The position numbers were made by a program, and so were the translations under genes. Positions 23,646 to 35,658 of a DNA stretch of 64,000 nucleotides are shown here, one piece after another. The DNA lies in the NCBI GenBank assembly GCA_008009225.1, contig VAHF01000018.1, positions 1 through 64,000 of the forward strand, given 5' to 3'. Under the pieces are notes generated by a model, which did not search any database, was not told where the DNA came from, and worked only from the letters and a program-made list of their open reading frames with translations. How positions within the stretch are numbered: position 1 is the stretch's first letter; each line of letters begins with the position of its first letter. This DNA is from Acer yangbiense. Taxonomy: Eukaryota > Streptophyta > Magnoliopsida > Sapindales > Sapindaceae.

Positions 23646-24420
23646 GTGTCACTTTGTTAGGATTATTTATGTTAATTTGGTGCTCTTCTTGCTTCTCTTT
23701 CTTGCTCAAGCACATTTACGTACAATGAAGATTACTAATGAATAGGATTTCAGATTTTCAGATTTTATACTACCCATTAAACTTCATTTCAGAATTCATA
23801 GTTGCAATATTTCCCAAATATGTGTATTCTTCCAGTATTATGAATGGTCTATATGATTCTCTGAGAAAAAATTATCTCATTGAACCTTGATGCTTAGACA
23901 AGAATTGCAAAAATGATAGAATTGCCCAACTAAAAGACAAATGCCTTCATATTTCCCATCTGATCAGGGATTGGAATTTATTTGTGAAAAGAAATATTAT
24001 ATTATATAAATAAAATCAAATAAAAAAGACAAGATTAAAACATTAAAGTGATTTTTGATTTCAATAGACATACAGTAGGGGCAGTAGTGCTCTTGGATCA
24101 GCCTGGTACCATCATGCGACAAATTGGTAGTAATAATTGGACAGACCTGATAAACAACCCTACAAAATTTGTTCTTCAATCAGAAACATTTTTCTTTATA
24201 AATATTTTTTAAAGAAACATTTTTGTACATATCATTTTATTCTTTGAGTAAGTGCTTTTCTCCAAACGTATACTCAAATTTCACTTTGAGAAATTTTACC
24301 CTGGTAATAGCAATATACTTGAACCAGCATCCAAGCAAGTTTTCTCACTTTGCCCGTTTAGATTAAGTATCAATATTCCTTGGCAATATAAAAGCTTGAA
24401 GGATCATGACATTGCAAGAT
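23646..24420. other. Intergenic, nothing identified
   Basis: AT-rich sequence between the mitochondrial-type gene and the NLR fragment. No exon, RNA gene or repeat boundary recognised. Confidence 0.5.
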
Positions 24421-24439
24421 TATCACAAGAAGCAAATTC

Positions 24440-24662
24440 AAAAACACTCAAATTTCTTCTACAACTGTAATTTCCATTCAAATTTCATCTCTCAGTATCA
24501 TGGCTGATGCAATTGTTTCTGTTGTCTTGGAGCAATTGGTTACTGTCGTTAGTTGACAGATACAACAAGCGGTGAAGCTGGTGGTGGGTGTGGACGATGA
24601 AGTCAAGAAGCTCACATCTGTGAAGGACGTTTTGGGCCTTTGCCATTCAAATATCATCTCTC
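24440..24662 (+). pseudogene. Truncated NLR (CC domain start)
   Basis: Leader and first about 45 codons of a CNL gene closely matching 43250-43440. ATG at 24500, reading MADAIVSVVLEQL, then a stop at codon 19 (TGA where the intact gene has the Trp-like GGA) and VVGVDDEVKKL. Similarity ends after about DVLG. A second copy of the leader motif 'gccattcaaatatcatctct' follows at about 24642, so the junction is a rearrangement. No NB-ARC or LRR part follows. Confidence 0.8.
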
Positions 24663-24699
24663 AATGTTTTGCCAAACATTATGTCAGCCTAGTAGCACA

Positions 24700-24900
24700 C
24701 CATGATTTGTGCTTTTTGCAAGTTTGCAACCATGTGGAGACTTGTCATATATATCTTTTGCAGCCATATATGAAACAGATTGTGTAACCAAACAAAGTTT
24801 TTTTCTTGCCTAGCAGACTCCACATACATCATCAGTGATATTCCAAGCAACATTTCCGACAAGCTTGCTCCTTTCTCAAGGCGGCATGCATGAGGTCGAA
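24700..24900 (+). pseudogene. PFK-like exon fragment fused downstream of the NLR fragment
   Basis: Intron end like 17370-17470, acceptor CCTAGCAG, and exon from 24817 reading STYIISDIPSNISDKL, comparable to the PFK sequence DPTYMI-AIPSNASDN. It breaks off after about 24890. Same diverged paralogue as the 17471 fragment. Confidence 0.6.
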
Positions 24901-25015
24901 ACACTAAATTAAACACTAAATTTTGCAAATACAAACCAGCAGCAGAGACCAATTAAACTGATCAGCCGAAAATTTTTGAGATTTGTTATAGAGGTTTAAT
25001 TAGTCCATCGTGCCC

Positions 25016-25330
25016 TTATGGCGCTGCTTTTTAATATCCCTTCAATTCATTGTTCTTTGCCAATGGACTTCAACTATGTCATGTTGCCAATTAATGTATG
25101 TCATATACTGACTATCACTTGGTCACAAATTTCAACGAATGTGTGCGGTGTGACCTTTTAAACATCTTTGATCTTCCTTCTGCTTTGACAATTGACATTA
25201 ATTATTTCTTATTCCATGGCCTCCCTCCTCGATATATGTACATGCATATCTTCTTCCAGATTTTGGAAAAATGTTGAGATTGTTTACAAAATAAAGTTCA
25301 AATAATTTGGAAAGGAGAATCGAATCTCCT
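25016..25330. repeat. Dispersed duplicate of 33962-34290
   Basis: Roughly 300 bp very similar in both places, e.g. 'ttgccaatggacttcaacta' and 'ccttctgctttgacaattga'. Non-coding. In both places it follows gene fragments and precedes the 1.35-kb spacer sequence, so it belongs to a larger duplicated block. Confidence 0.8.
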
Positions 25331-26059
25331 TTTAAGTGTATATAATTCATCAACTAATGATGGTGTTAGGACGGTGCTTCTGCAAGATTGGTGGACGGTG
25401 TACCATACTACTATCTAAGTCTAAGCAAGATAATGTAATAATAATGGCTTGCAAGGAGAAAACTAAGGCCTGTTTGGCATGGGTTTTAAAAGCCTGTTTT
25501 TAATTTTGGGTCAAAAGCCTGTTTTTTTAGGGCTATTTGGATTTTATAAGGGAAGAGCATTCAAGGATTAAAAACTCTTTAAGGAGATTGCCAAGGAGCC
25601 AAGCCCAATTAGCTTCTCCTAAAAAAAAAATGCTTAACTAAAAAACAAGGGAAGCTGCTTTGAGTTTAATGAAATTTTCACATTACTAATTTTACAATAA
25701 CAAACTAACAATAATAGCTAGTGTGCCATAAATAAAATTTTAAACAATACTAACAATGCACAACAAAAGTGTGGATGTGGATTTATGATTATGTTTGGAC
25801 CCAATTGTAACAATTCATGCCCACCAAGTATATATTATCCGCTTTTGGCTTCATGCACACAGCACACATCCTTCACCCTCACGGATTTACTTTGGATCAT
25901 AAGTTTCAAACAAATGTTCTTCACCCATTGCCCAAAATAGGTTTAGTTACTTATATAATTGTTATTTTGTTCAAGTGCACCATCTCATTAAATATTTTGG
26001 GTACACCACTACTAAATATAAAGGGTTCAAATTCTCTTCTGAAAAGAATAAAAATGCCA

Positions 26060-26530
26060 TATCAAAGCTAAAAGAGCTCAAGTTTTTTACTTCTCTTCTT
26101 CCACCATTAAAAGCTAAAAGTTAAAACTATTCCAAACCAACCATGAAACAGCAACATGGTGTAATAAATATGTCAATGCTCAATAGAACCATGATGGATA
26201 AATATTAGTCATTTTCTGCTTTTAATGGCTAAAAGAGAAGTTAGGCCTATTTCGGTAAGACTAATGGGCACATCAATAATGTCTAATATGCATTACATTA
26301 CATTGAATTCAAATTATCATGATCAGTGTCTCAACAATGAGTGATAGTGACAATTCATCAATAAGTTTAATTTATTTAACTTTTCTTTAAAAAAAAAAAA
26401 TCATTATTATCTGCTTTTACTTTCAAGTCATCCAGGATTTTGATTCATTCTCTATTTTTAAATTAATTTGTACTTATTAAAAGTAAATTTAAATTTATTT
26501 AAAATTAGTATATAAAAGAGGGGTTAGGAT
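26060..26530. repeat. Diverged partial copy of the 1.35-kb spacer unit
   Basis: Matches the second half of the units at 34282, 35659 and 37003 (e.g. 'ttccaaaccaaccatgaaa' and 'tgacaattcatcaataa'). Ends near AGTATATAAAAGAGG at about 26508, a TATA-like sequence. A similar AGTATATAGAAGAGG stands at about 41587, upstream of the intact NLR. 25330-26060 holds no identified feature apart from AT-rich sequence. Confidence 0.75.
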
Positions 26531-26978
26531 TTAAGAAAAGATATATGCTTTTGGGTTTTTAGCAAAAATGCCCTATTTTAGGGGCTTACTAGGCTACTAG
26601 CAAATCTATCCTAAAATCTATTTCAACCGCAAAACTATTCTTCCCAAAATGCCCTCACTCATCACTCACCATATTTATTATCCTTTTTATTACTTTTACC
26701 AACCAACTTATCAAACAAATAAAATAAACAATATCTAACAATTTTCCTACACCACAGCACTTTGTTTCCAACACTATTTTTATTTTTTTTCAATTTTAGG
26801 TTTTAAAAACATCGGAGGATATCACATGAAGTAATTTGAAGTTATGTATTGCATTTTAAAATTATTTTTTCAATCTCATTAGCTTTATTATGAGAGTTTT
26901 GAAATATTCACGATTTTTTTATCTTTCTATTTTATGAAGATTAAATCACCTTAAAAGTTTTCAAGTTATGAAAAAAGG

Positions 26979-27073
26979 TTCGGGACAGGGTGACCTGACA
27001 TCGGGTCAGCCTGTCCCGAGAAAAAAAAACCTTGGGATAGGGTAACCTGATATCGGGTCACCATGTTCCGAGG
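26979..27073. repeat. Two tandem hairpin units
   Basis: TTCGGGACAGG at about 26979 pairs with CCTGTCCCGAG ending at 27020, with a GTGACC/GGGTCA inner stem. A degenerate second unit follows at about 27033-27073. Origin unknown, perhaps a transposon remnant. Confidence 0.6.
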
Positions 27074-27509
27074 CTTTTATCAAGGTTAACTGGAAATCGA
27101 CGGTGAAGTTGGTGACACTAACTGGAAATCGACGATGACTCGAGAAGGAAACGATCGGGATAGCCGAGTATCGGGACAGATCGGGATAAACGCTACTTGA
27201 GTAATTTATAACTTTTTTCTCCAATTTTACCCTAAATCCCTAAATTAATTGGTTTCTCTCACGGACATAAAAAAGTTCTATCAATCTCTGAGTTTTTCGA
27301 TTTCAACTTTGGTCGATCTCTCCCTCTCTCTCATTTCTAACTACTCTAATATCTGATTCTTCAATTTTTGTTGATCTCTTATCAATTGTGCTGAGGACTG
27401 TTGCTCTGTAGATCGTCATCATCACTGTCTTCCTCTTCTCGTCTCCTACTTCGACTCAGCTGAGTCGGCTCAGATTCAACAAAACAATAGCACCTCCAAA
27501 GCTTATCGA

Positions 27510-28148
27510 ATGGCGGCTACAGAGGTTTCTTTGTCGTCGTCGTCCGTCCGCGGTGATGATTGTATCAATCTTCTCGATTCCTCCTCGTCAAATAACGGCA
27601 TAGCTTTCTCTTCCTCTGCTTCCTCTACTATCAACTCTCTCTCCCTCTGCCACCGCCTTAAGGTGCCGAAGTGTTTCTGTTTGGTTAGTGAGAAAATGAC
27701 TAAGCGAGTGTAGAAAAAAAGAAATTTCATTTCATTTACTGTTTGGTTGCTGAGAAAGCTAAGACACGGAGCAGTTTTGTTTTCTGAGATATGTAAAAAT
27801 TTCAGCCGTTAAATTTAGATAATTATGTTTAGCTTAGTTAAATGGAGGATTCGTTTACTCAAATTTTGAAATAAATATGAAGATTAAAAAAAAAAAAATT
27901 CTAGCTTTCTTGGAAATGAAATGAAGTTAAGATTTTACTTGTTTAATCGTCAAGCTATAAAATTTAGGTTTAGTTTAGGAATTTTTATGGTTAATTTGTT
28001 TTTAATCTTCTGATTTGAATTAGACAACTAAAGGAGTTGGATGGGTACTGAGAGATGTTAAGGATCAGGAATCGATATCCGATCACATGTACAGAATGGG
28101 ATTGATGGGGCTCATTATGGCTGATGTTCCGTGTGTCAATCGAGATAA
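27510..28148 (+). pseudogene. HDDC2-like (YfbR-type 5'-deoxynucleotidase) gene, 3' truncated
   Basis: HDDC2/YfbR proteins are HD-domain phosphohydrolases acting on deoxynucleoside monophosphates. Exon 1 (27510-27662) gives 51 codons ending SLSLCHRLK, with donor after AAG. Exon 2 (28024-28148) gives TTKGVGWVLRDVKD then SDHMYRMGLMGL and DVPCVNRD, containing the first metal-ligand histidine of the HD domain. The leader from about 27290 has the usual CT-rich look of a plant 5' UTR. The next exon should carry the HD pair (AIVHDIAEA) and the C-terminal half. I find no such sequence by 29300, only a weak 'IIACDIFED' near 28405. Either a half gene or a gene whose rest has been deleted. No internal stop in the two exons. 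Confidence 0.72.
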
Positions 28149-28149
28149 G

Positions 28150-29640
28150 TTAAGGGATCAATTACTTTTGCAGTTTTGCTTTGATCGTTTTTCCAGTTTT
28201 TTGTATTTAAAATTAAATAGAAATGAGGTCTTAATGGCAGATACACTAGACTAATTTACTGGCATTGCGGACATTGATCCTGATTTTGTTGATTTTTGAA
28301 TAAGCTTCAGTGCTGGAGGAGTTATATCATATATGTATCATATATTGGTGTTCTCTAATTGTTAAGTTATTTGTTTTTCTTGTATTTGGTATAGAAGGTT
28401 GTTGATTATTGCTTGTGACATATTCGAGGATATGCAACCAAAATGGCAAACCCAACTCTTTCTCTGCGCATCCTGTCCTTCATGTGTTTTGGTTTTTCAT
28501 TTATGGTCAATAATTTCTTTTTGACTGAAAGATTTTTCTAAGCAGTATATTAGTTCAAATTAATTACATGTACACAAGAAGTTTTACATTTATTATGGGA
28601 GCTATTATAATTCATTATTCTCATATGTAACTTTGTGCAGGAGGCTTTTTGACGATGGCCAGCTAGTGCCCAAGACAGTACACAAGAATATTTTTTCTAA
28701 TTAATTTGCAATTTGTTCCAGAGAACTTGGTATGTTGCAAATCCAATGTTCAGCAGCTATGCTTGTGCATATTATAATTATGTACATATTGTGCATGAGG
28801 TATTATTCTTTCATCCAATTCAGCCACTAGCATCCGTTGTTAAATTTTTCTTCTATTAACTAAAGGAAGAATGTTATCAACTTCAAAATTAATGTCTAAT
28901 ATTTTGTAATTCTGCATGCGGTGAACTTTTTGAAATCTTTTTTTTTATTTTTTTTTTTTTATTTTTTTATTTTTTTTTTTTTTATGTTTTATATATGAAT
29001 TGCCAAACACTAGTCTTATTTTACTTGCTAAATTAGATTCGAATTAGTTTGGTCATTTTATGTGGTTCACTCCCTTAGATCTCAATAGTAGCTATTTAGA
29101 TGTGAGCTTCACCTTGATCAAACTCTAATATGTCGGATTGTGGCTTTTCTTTTTTCATCCTCCAGGGTGTTTAAACAATAGATTCAAGTAATTTATTACT
29201 CCAGAAAACTTTGAAAGGGTAAAGCAGGCATAAGAAGCCAAAAGAGTCCAGGTAAGCTTATTATCTTTCCTTTCAAGGATAATAGATGATTCAGAATTTC
29301 GATTTTTTATTATTTTTACTCTTGGATAGATTTAAGTTTGTTAGCTTTGACAAAAAATACTATTTCAAAAAACATTTAGCTTGATATCGAAAAAGAAAGA
29401 TTAAAGCCCATGGAGTGAAGACCACATGAAGGCTCTACTTGGCAGTTTCATTTGCAGTCAATTAGTTAGAAGATTTATTGTGTGGCTTAAAGTTATGTTA
29501 TTTTAGATTAGGTCTATATATGTAATATAGTAGTAAGCTATGTAAAATCATATTTGGTAGTAGACTTTATAAAATGATATTCTTGGTTATATTATTTTGT
29601 TCTTCAATTTAATGTTATTGCAATGGCATATTTTATTTGG
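28150..29640. other. No gene recognised
   Basis: AT-rich with a poly-T/AT low-complexity run at about 28938-28990. A few splice-like signals occur, but no coding stretch I can name. Confidence 0.5.
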
Positions 29641-29649
29641 CTTCTCTAT

Positions 29650-30000
29650 TTTTGTTCAATTTCATTATCTTTTCATATGGAATAGTTTCTACATTTGAGA
29701 CTTTTTTGGCCTCAAAACTAATTTTTATACGGAATTTTTTTGGCCTCAAAACTCCTTTTTATACGGCATTTTTTTACTTCCCCAACATAAGTCTTTTATG
29801 GCATTTTTGGGCTGCTCCAAAATGCATTTTAAGCGGCATTTCCTTGTTGCCCCAAAATGATGTTTTTGCAACATTAGTGACACATTGCAATAGATTGACA
29901 GTCTTTTACAACTTCCTTTGTAATGACATTTTACTAAATACCGTAAAAGGGGTTTTGCGACATTTTTCAAAGTTCGTAAATGTCAAATTTTCTTGTAGTG
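29650..30000. mobile_element. One end of a CACTA-type DNA transposon
   Basis: Position 30000 ends in TTTTCTTGTAGTG, the reverse complement of CACTACAAGAAAA, the hallmark terminus of many plant CACTA elements. The 300 bp before it carry repeated short motifs around 'tatggcattttt' in both orientations, as in CACTA subterminal regions. The opposite terminus was not found within the window, so this is a broken element. The ORF at 29637-30092 is explained by these repeats. Confidence 0.65.
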
Positions 30001-30262
30001 AAACTCATGTAAATTTATTGTCTCTTTGCTTTGGGTTTCGATGCATAAGAGGCCAAAAAGAAATAAAGGTTGTGACCACTAGGATGTGGTAATATGATGG
30101 CTGATGCCTTATTCACTTGCGAATCAATTGAAGGTCGGATTTTTTTCCCAAGAGAATATAGACAATTGGCTGCAAGATGTTTCATTACCTGTATGTAATG
30201 TTAGTTTTTGAACTCTTTTGAATTTTGATGTCATTTCAGAAGTTGTACCAAACATACGTGAT

Positions 30263-31790
30263 TGTACCATTTATATACCTATTTTAGGTCCTTATTTCCT
30301 ATTGTTTTGTGCTTGTTTCTTAGGTAAAATTGGGTATTTTATTGTGTAAATAAGTGTTTCAGATACAAAAAGGAGTTTCGGAAAGGATTGGTGTAATTTT
30401 GAAGAAATTAGGGGTAAAGGTGAAAACTTCGAGGCAAGGTTGAAGTTTCAGTGATTTTAAAAGAATAAAGGGACCTAAATGTAATTCGCCATCAAATCAG
30501 GCCAAGAAGCAGCAACGTGATTGGAGCAGCCTAAATCAGCTTCTAAACGCATGCCAGTCCGCTACTAAATGCACCCCACATATCTACTTCAGGCAAATTG
30601 CACCTAGTACCCCTGAGGTTATTTCCATAAATTTCTACCGAGGGTACTTTTGTAATTTACCAATTTCTTGCCCTAGCTATAAAACTCAGCCTCCTTGTCT
30701 GGAATTCAACAACCAAGAGTGCTCACCTAGCTCTCAAACTCTCTCTACACCATTACTTCTCCATTCTCTACCCAAATCCAACCATTTCACCACCAAAACA
30801 ACTCATTTCTCCACCATTTCCCACTACACACTATTTTTGCACCATTTATCACCAACACAACCTCCATTTACCACCATTGTTACACAAATTCGAGATTCTT
30901 GGAGATGAAGATGGAGTGGAGCTCTTGAAGACCTTCATGGGTTTTTCTTATTCTTTATTTTTCACCTTGATATACTTTAGTTTGTGTAATTAACTTTGAT
31001 GTTGGGAATTTTGTGTATATGAATTATTTATATATATAATTAATAATTAGTTGATTCTATTACTTGATTGAGATTCAATTTATGTATGCATGTTGATTGT
31101 TGAACAATTATTGGCATGCAGTTAGGATTTGGACCATTTGAGAACTCAAATTCCATGCATGGATGACCATTTATGTATGGGTCTTGATTCTAAGCTAGGT
31201 TGATGAAGGATTATTTGATTTGTGCATGAACATGCTTTATTAAGTGATTCTTGGACTATTGAGCTTGATAGTTGTCTCTCTTGCCATTTTATGATCTTAG
31301 GTGGTTAGATATTAATGGACTAGTGTTTAAATCGTTTAATTGAGTAAGCTTGCCATTCTATGACCTTAGGTGGTTAGTAGCTTATTAATTGGTTAAGGCA
31401 AGGCTTATGTTCTTAATTTTGAATCAACTAGTGAATCGGGTAGTTTTGGATGACACATTTCTTTCCTAGCATTTCCATCACCATATCACCACCTCACTAC
31501 TCTTGTATGACCATTACTTGAGTTGTTGTTAGTTTAGTTAATTTGCATTTAGTTGTAATTGTGTTCCGAACTTGCCATCAACAATCTTGATTTTACTTTT
31601 AATGCCCGTAGTCAGATTTTGATAAATTGAGAAGAGAACTAACTTTAGATACCACACCTCCCTGAGGGCGATCCCTTGCTTAGCACTATATGAATTGAAC
31701 GATTCGTGCAATTGCGAGGAGAAATTATAGATATCCAAAATCTCTATTGTGATAAATTTTAAAAATACTCGCAAGCGCATGAGTCTATTG
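30263..31790 (+). mobile_element. Possible degraded LTR of a Ty3/gypsy element
   Basis: Begins near TGTACCATTTATATACC and includes a TATA-like GCTATAAAACTC at about 30677, a leader with poly-C/A pyrimidine-rich sequence, and an ending with 'gagggcgatcccttgcttag' and 'atactcgcaagcgca', phrases typical of large gypsy LTR ends. No coding domain and no convincing target duplication, so this stays tentative. A nested tandem pair built on 'atgatcttaggtggttag' lies at about 31290-31380. Confidence 0.4.
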
Positions 31791-32129
31791 TGGATTGATG
31801 ATAAACTTTTAAAAAATTTCCTGAATTTTTAAACCAGTAGAATCTTGCTAAATTAGAGATTAAAAAAGGTCATAAGAACTCTAACAATTCTATACAGGTT
31901 TAATTTGGGCATAAAAACAGATTTGAAATAGATTAAACAAAAATAGAATAGAAGATATAATACTATTACAGAACATAAATCAACATTATAGAACATAAAT
32001 TGTAAATGGTGCACTCCAAGATTTCAAAACATAAAAAATATCTTTTATAGAATATAAATCTTTAGTATCATCATCTCATTCACCAGCACATAACAAGAAA
32101 ATTGGGTGTATTTGAAAGTTAATATTTTT

Positions 32130-32215
32130 TTTTTCAAAAATGATGGCTCAGGCATTGGGGCTGCTCTTCGATCTTGCTGCCTCGCACTCCCAGTTGCCAG
32201 TATCATCCAGCTGTT
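32130..32215 (+). pseudogene. Hexokinase C-terminal exon fragment
   Basis: Codons read NDGSGIGAAL, then four extra bases, then LAASHSQLP. This is the conserved hexokinase C-terminal motif (GSGIGAAL-AASHSQ). No other exon in proper order is attached. It lies 5' of an earlier HXK exon (33063), so the order is scrambled. Confidence 0.75.
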
Positions 32216-33039
32216 TCGACTTGAAAGTTGAAAATGGCTCACTTTTCAGCCAATTTTTATCTTGTTTTTTCACTTTGATGTTTATGTTTCTAAATTTTAT
32301 AGGAGATTGTTGGTATGAATAATTAAAATTATTGCATGCAGAATATTATGTTACAGAGTGGTTTTTTTAACACTTCGGCCTGCCATCTTCTTCTCTCATG
32401 TTATGGTATTAGCTATTCTTATGAAGAAAACAATAAAGAAATTTCAATTTTTGATTTCTTTGCTACATGCTGTTTACAGGTATATCCTCTGCTCCTTACA
32501 TTTCCAACCATTTACAATTTCTGCTTAAATTTCTGTTAGTCAAGTACTTGTCTTGACTCAGCTACTGACTCACTTGTAAATGAACAGAGCCTCACAGTCA
32601 CTTGTTTTGGTCTTAAACTTTAAATCTCCTCTGTGAAGATAACAGAGGCTTCATCAGATCATCAAGCGGCTGTGGTCACTTGCACAAATCCATTAAGTCT
32701 GATGAGCAAAGTTGATAATAGAGGGAAGTCAACGTTTCGTTAGCTCACTCAAAGTTAGTTAGAATAACCGATTCTCATTCAATAATAGAGAGATATTTTA
32801 CTAAGATTGATTGATAGTTTAGAAGGTAAAACTAAGGTCTATTTTGCTTTTATAAACTAGTATGAGATTTTTCGGACCATTATCTTATAATATTTTGAAA
32901 TTCGAATCTGTTTTGAGACACAAAGACTAAGATGAATGAAAGTCTTTACATGTTTAAGTATCTCTAATTTTGATGTGCAAAGTTCAAGAATTTGAGGAAA
33001 AGTTTGTGAATAACTCCAGCATACATTATACCGCTGCCC

Positions 33040-33300
33040 AATGTGGTACGCAGAGAGAGGGAACAAGGTTTTAGCTTCTCTTTCCCAATGATGCAAACTT
33101 CCTTCAATTCTGGAACCCTAGTCAGGTGGACAAAAGGATTGGTCCTAATTCACTGATATTCTTTGTTGAGTGTTCTCTTGATTTTGGTTTAAGTTTAGAT
33201 GTTATTATATTTCAAATACAATGGAACATTGCACACACTTGTGTTCAATTTGTGCTCATACTGGTAAGCCCATGTATTTGAATTACAGCCTATCTCTATT
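33040..33300 (+). pseudogene. Hexokinase middle exon fragment
   Basis: From about 33063 codons read EQGFSFSFPMMQTSFNSGT then LVRWTKG, the HXK segment FTFSFP-QTSI-SGTLI-WTKGF. The exon and its downstream intron match 47571-47830. The sequence breaks after WTKG, which loses the FDIDDAVG end seen at 47650. Confidence 0.78.
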
Positions 33301-33600
33301 TATCCATACCTTCGTTGAATTATTTATTTATTTTAGTTTTTTGAAATATTATAACTATTATAATAGGACTGTCGGGACCTGTTAAGATCAGATAATATAT
33401 GTACGGTCCGGATATCTATCCCATAAAATGGGGAGAAAACTCACAACACATGCTTTTCACAATAAACTTAGAATTTGGGTTTAGTTTCTCCGGAAGTGAA
33501 ATTAGTTGCTAAGAAATAGTCATATTCATTTTCCTAGAATTTGAGCATCAGATATCATAAAATTTATGTATAAAAAATTGTCTGTATAATATTTTTAGGA

Positions 33601-33960
33601 TTGATTTGGTAATGTTTCTTATCTCATGCCATTGTTAAACACCCTGTCAAAGTGGCTTGGTGGGTTGTGGAATACAAAATAAGAAGTCAAGTTGCATACC
33701 ACTTGGTAATTGGAAAAATGTTTTGGTTGGAATGCAATTCTGGATCAATATATAATTTCTTCTGAATTCGTTTTTTTTTTTTTTTTTTTTTTTTTGAGTC
33801 CTATAGTAAATACAAGTGACTATATTTTAAGCAAACTCTAAGGGGTAGAGAACCTCTCAACTATTGTTTCAAATATCTTATTTTAAGTGCAGGGCAAAAT
33901 TCTAGGGTTGGAATGCCGCTCTGAATCTTTGAAAAGGCAGGGCAGATTTCGTCACTTCTC
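33601..33960. repeat. Shuffled pieces shared with 48040-49360
   Basis: Short stretches match the HXK intron at 48041 and the NLR-3'-like sequence at 49245-49345 (e.g. 'gaatgcaattctggatc'), now joined side by side. Includes a poly-T run at 33772-33795. Confidence 0.65.
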
Positions 33961-34281
33961 ATGCCCTTATGGCTGCCTTTTGATGTCCCTTATTCAATCC
34001 ATTGTGCTTTGCCAATGGACTTCAACTATGTCATGTTGCCAGTTAGTGTATGTCATATACTGACTATCACTTAGTCACAAATTTCAACGAATGTGTGCAG
34101 TGTGACCTTTTAATCATCTTTGATCTTCCTTCTGCTTTGACAATTGACATTATTTCTTATTCCATGGCCTTCCCTCCATATATTTTGAGATTGCATATCT
34201 GATATCTTCTTCCAACTTTTGGGAAAATGTTGAGATTGTTTACAAAATAAAATCTATCCAAATATTGAGATTGTTGGGAAC

Positions 34282-35658
34282 ATGTTGGGGTTTTGTCAAG
34301 ACTACTTAGAATAAACAATACTAGTGTGGCATGAATAAGATTTTACTTTGACCGTAGAAATCAAACATTGTTAGAACCATTTATATCGACAAAATGAGAT
34401 TTGAATCTTTTCATATGTAGGAAGATAAGGTATGTAATTGTAACTACTCAACATACAGATAGAGAGATTACAACATTAATGGACATTACACAACAAAAGC
34501 ATGGCCCATTAAGATAAGATCGACTCTTCTAGCCCAGAATAAAAATATAAATCGAAAGAAATGACAAAATACAAATGAATTTAAATAAATCTTTTGTACT
34601 TTATGATTTGAAACAATTTATGAAATAAATTAAAATATATGAATCATGATGTATCATCTGAGGAAATGTTTTTCAAATATAGCGATATGACACAATTTTA
34701 AGCATCTTAATTGATAAAACACGTATTCTTTTATGTTTTCTAAAAGTTTTATACTCTTTTTTTTCCTCCTTTTTCGGTTACTAATTTCCACCTTCCTTTT
34801 ATTAAATAAATAAATGAATGAAAATTTCCACCTTCCAAGTTATTCATCTTCAACAAACAAGAATGAAGAAGCCGTGTGTGAACAAATACATATCAAAATA
34901 CGATCATTTTCAACTTTTTTATTTTTTATTTTTTTATAATGTTGGACAAGCTATAATGTCAAAAGAAAAAGTAATAAGACTTATGGCTATTACACAACAA
35001 AAGTAGAGCCCATTACCATAAGATCAATGGGCCCATCAATACTGAACGGTCACATATAATACCAACATATTTATCATAGTTAAATTAGCTCAGGTATTTT
35101 ACTTCTCTTCTTCTACCGTTAAAAGCTAAAAGATAAAACTATTCCAAACCAACCATGAAATAGCAACATGGTGTAATAAATATGTCAATACTCAATAGCA
35201 ACATGGTGATTGGTGGATAAATATCAGTCATTTTATGCTTTTAATGGTTAAAAGAGAACTAAGGCCCATTTTAATAAGACTAATGGGCCCATCAATAATG
35301 TATATATGCATTACATTACATTGAATTCAATTTATTATGATCAGTGATGAGTGATAATGACAATTCATCAATAAGTTTAATTTATTAAACTTTTCATTTA
35401 AAAAGAAAATCATTATTATCTATTTTTACTTGCTATTCATCCATGATTTTGATTCATTCTCTGTATATTAAAATTAATTTGTGCTCATTAAAAGTAAATT
35501 TAAATTTATTTAAAATTACAGTTCAAAAAAATAATAATAATTTAAAATTAGTACAGAAAAAAGGGGACCTATTTATTTTCATCATTAATTTCACTTCAGG
35601 GTAATATCAGGAAATAAAAAAAATACTGATTTTGTGTATAATGCCCTTAAAAAAAAAA
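34282..35658. repeat. 1.35-kb tandem unit 1
   Basis: First of three direct tandem copies, starting at ATGTTGGGGTTTTGTCAAG. Non-coding; contains 'ttccaaaccaaccatgaaa'. The distance to unit 2 is 1377 bp. Confidence 0.92.

Noticed and set aside
29637..30092. 151-codon ORF
   Set aside because: Covers the subterminal repeats of the CACTA end and has no protein similarity I can see.
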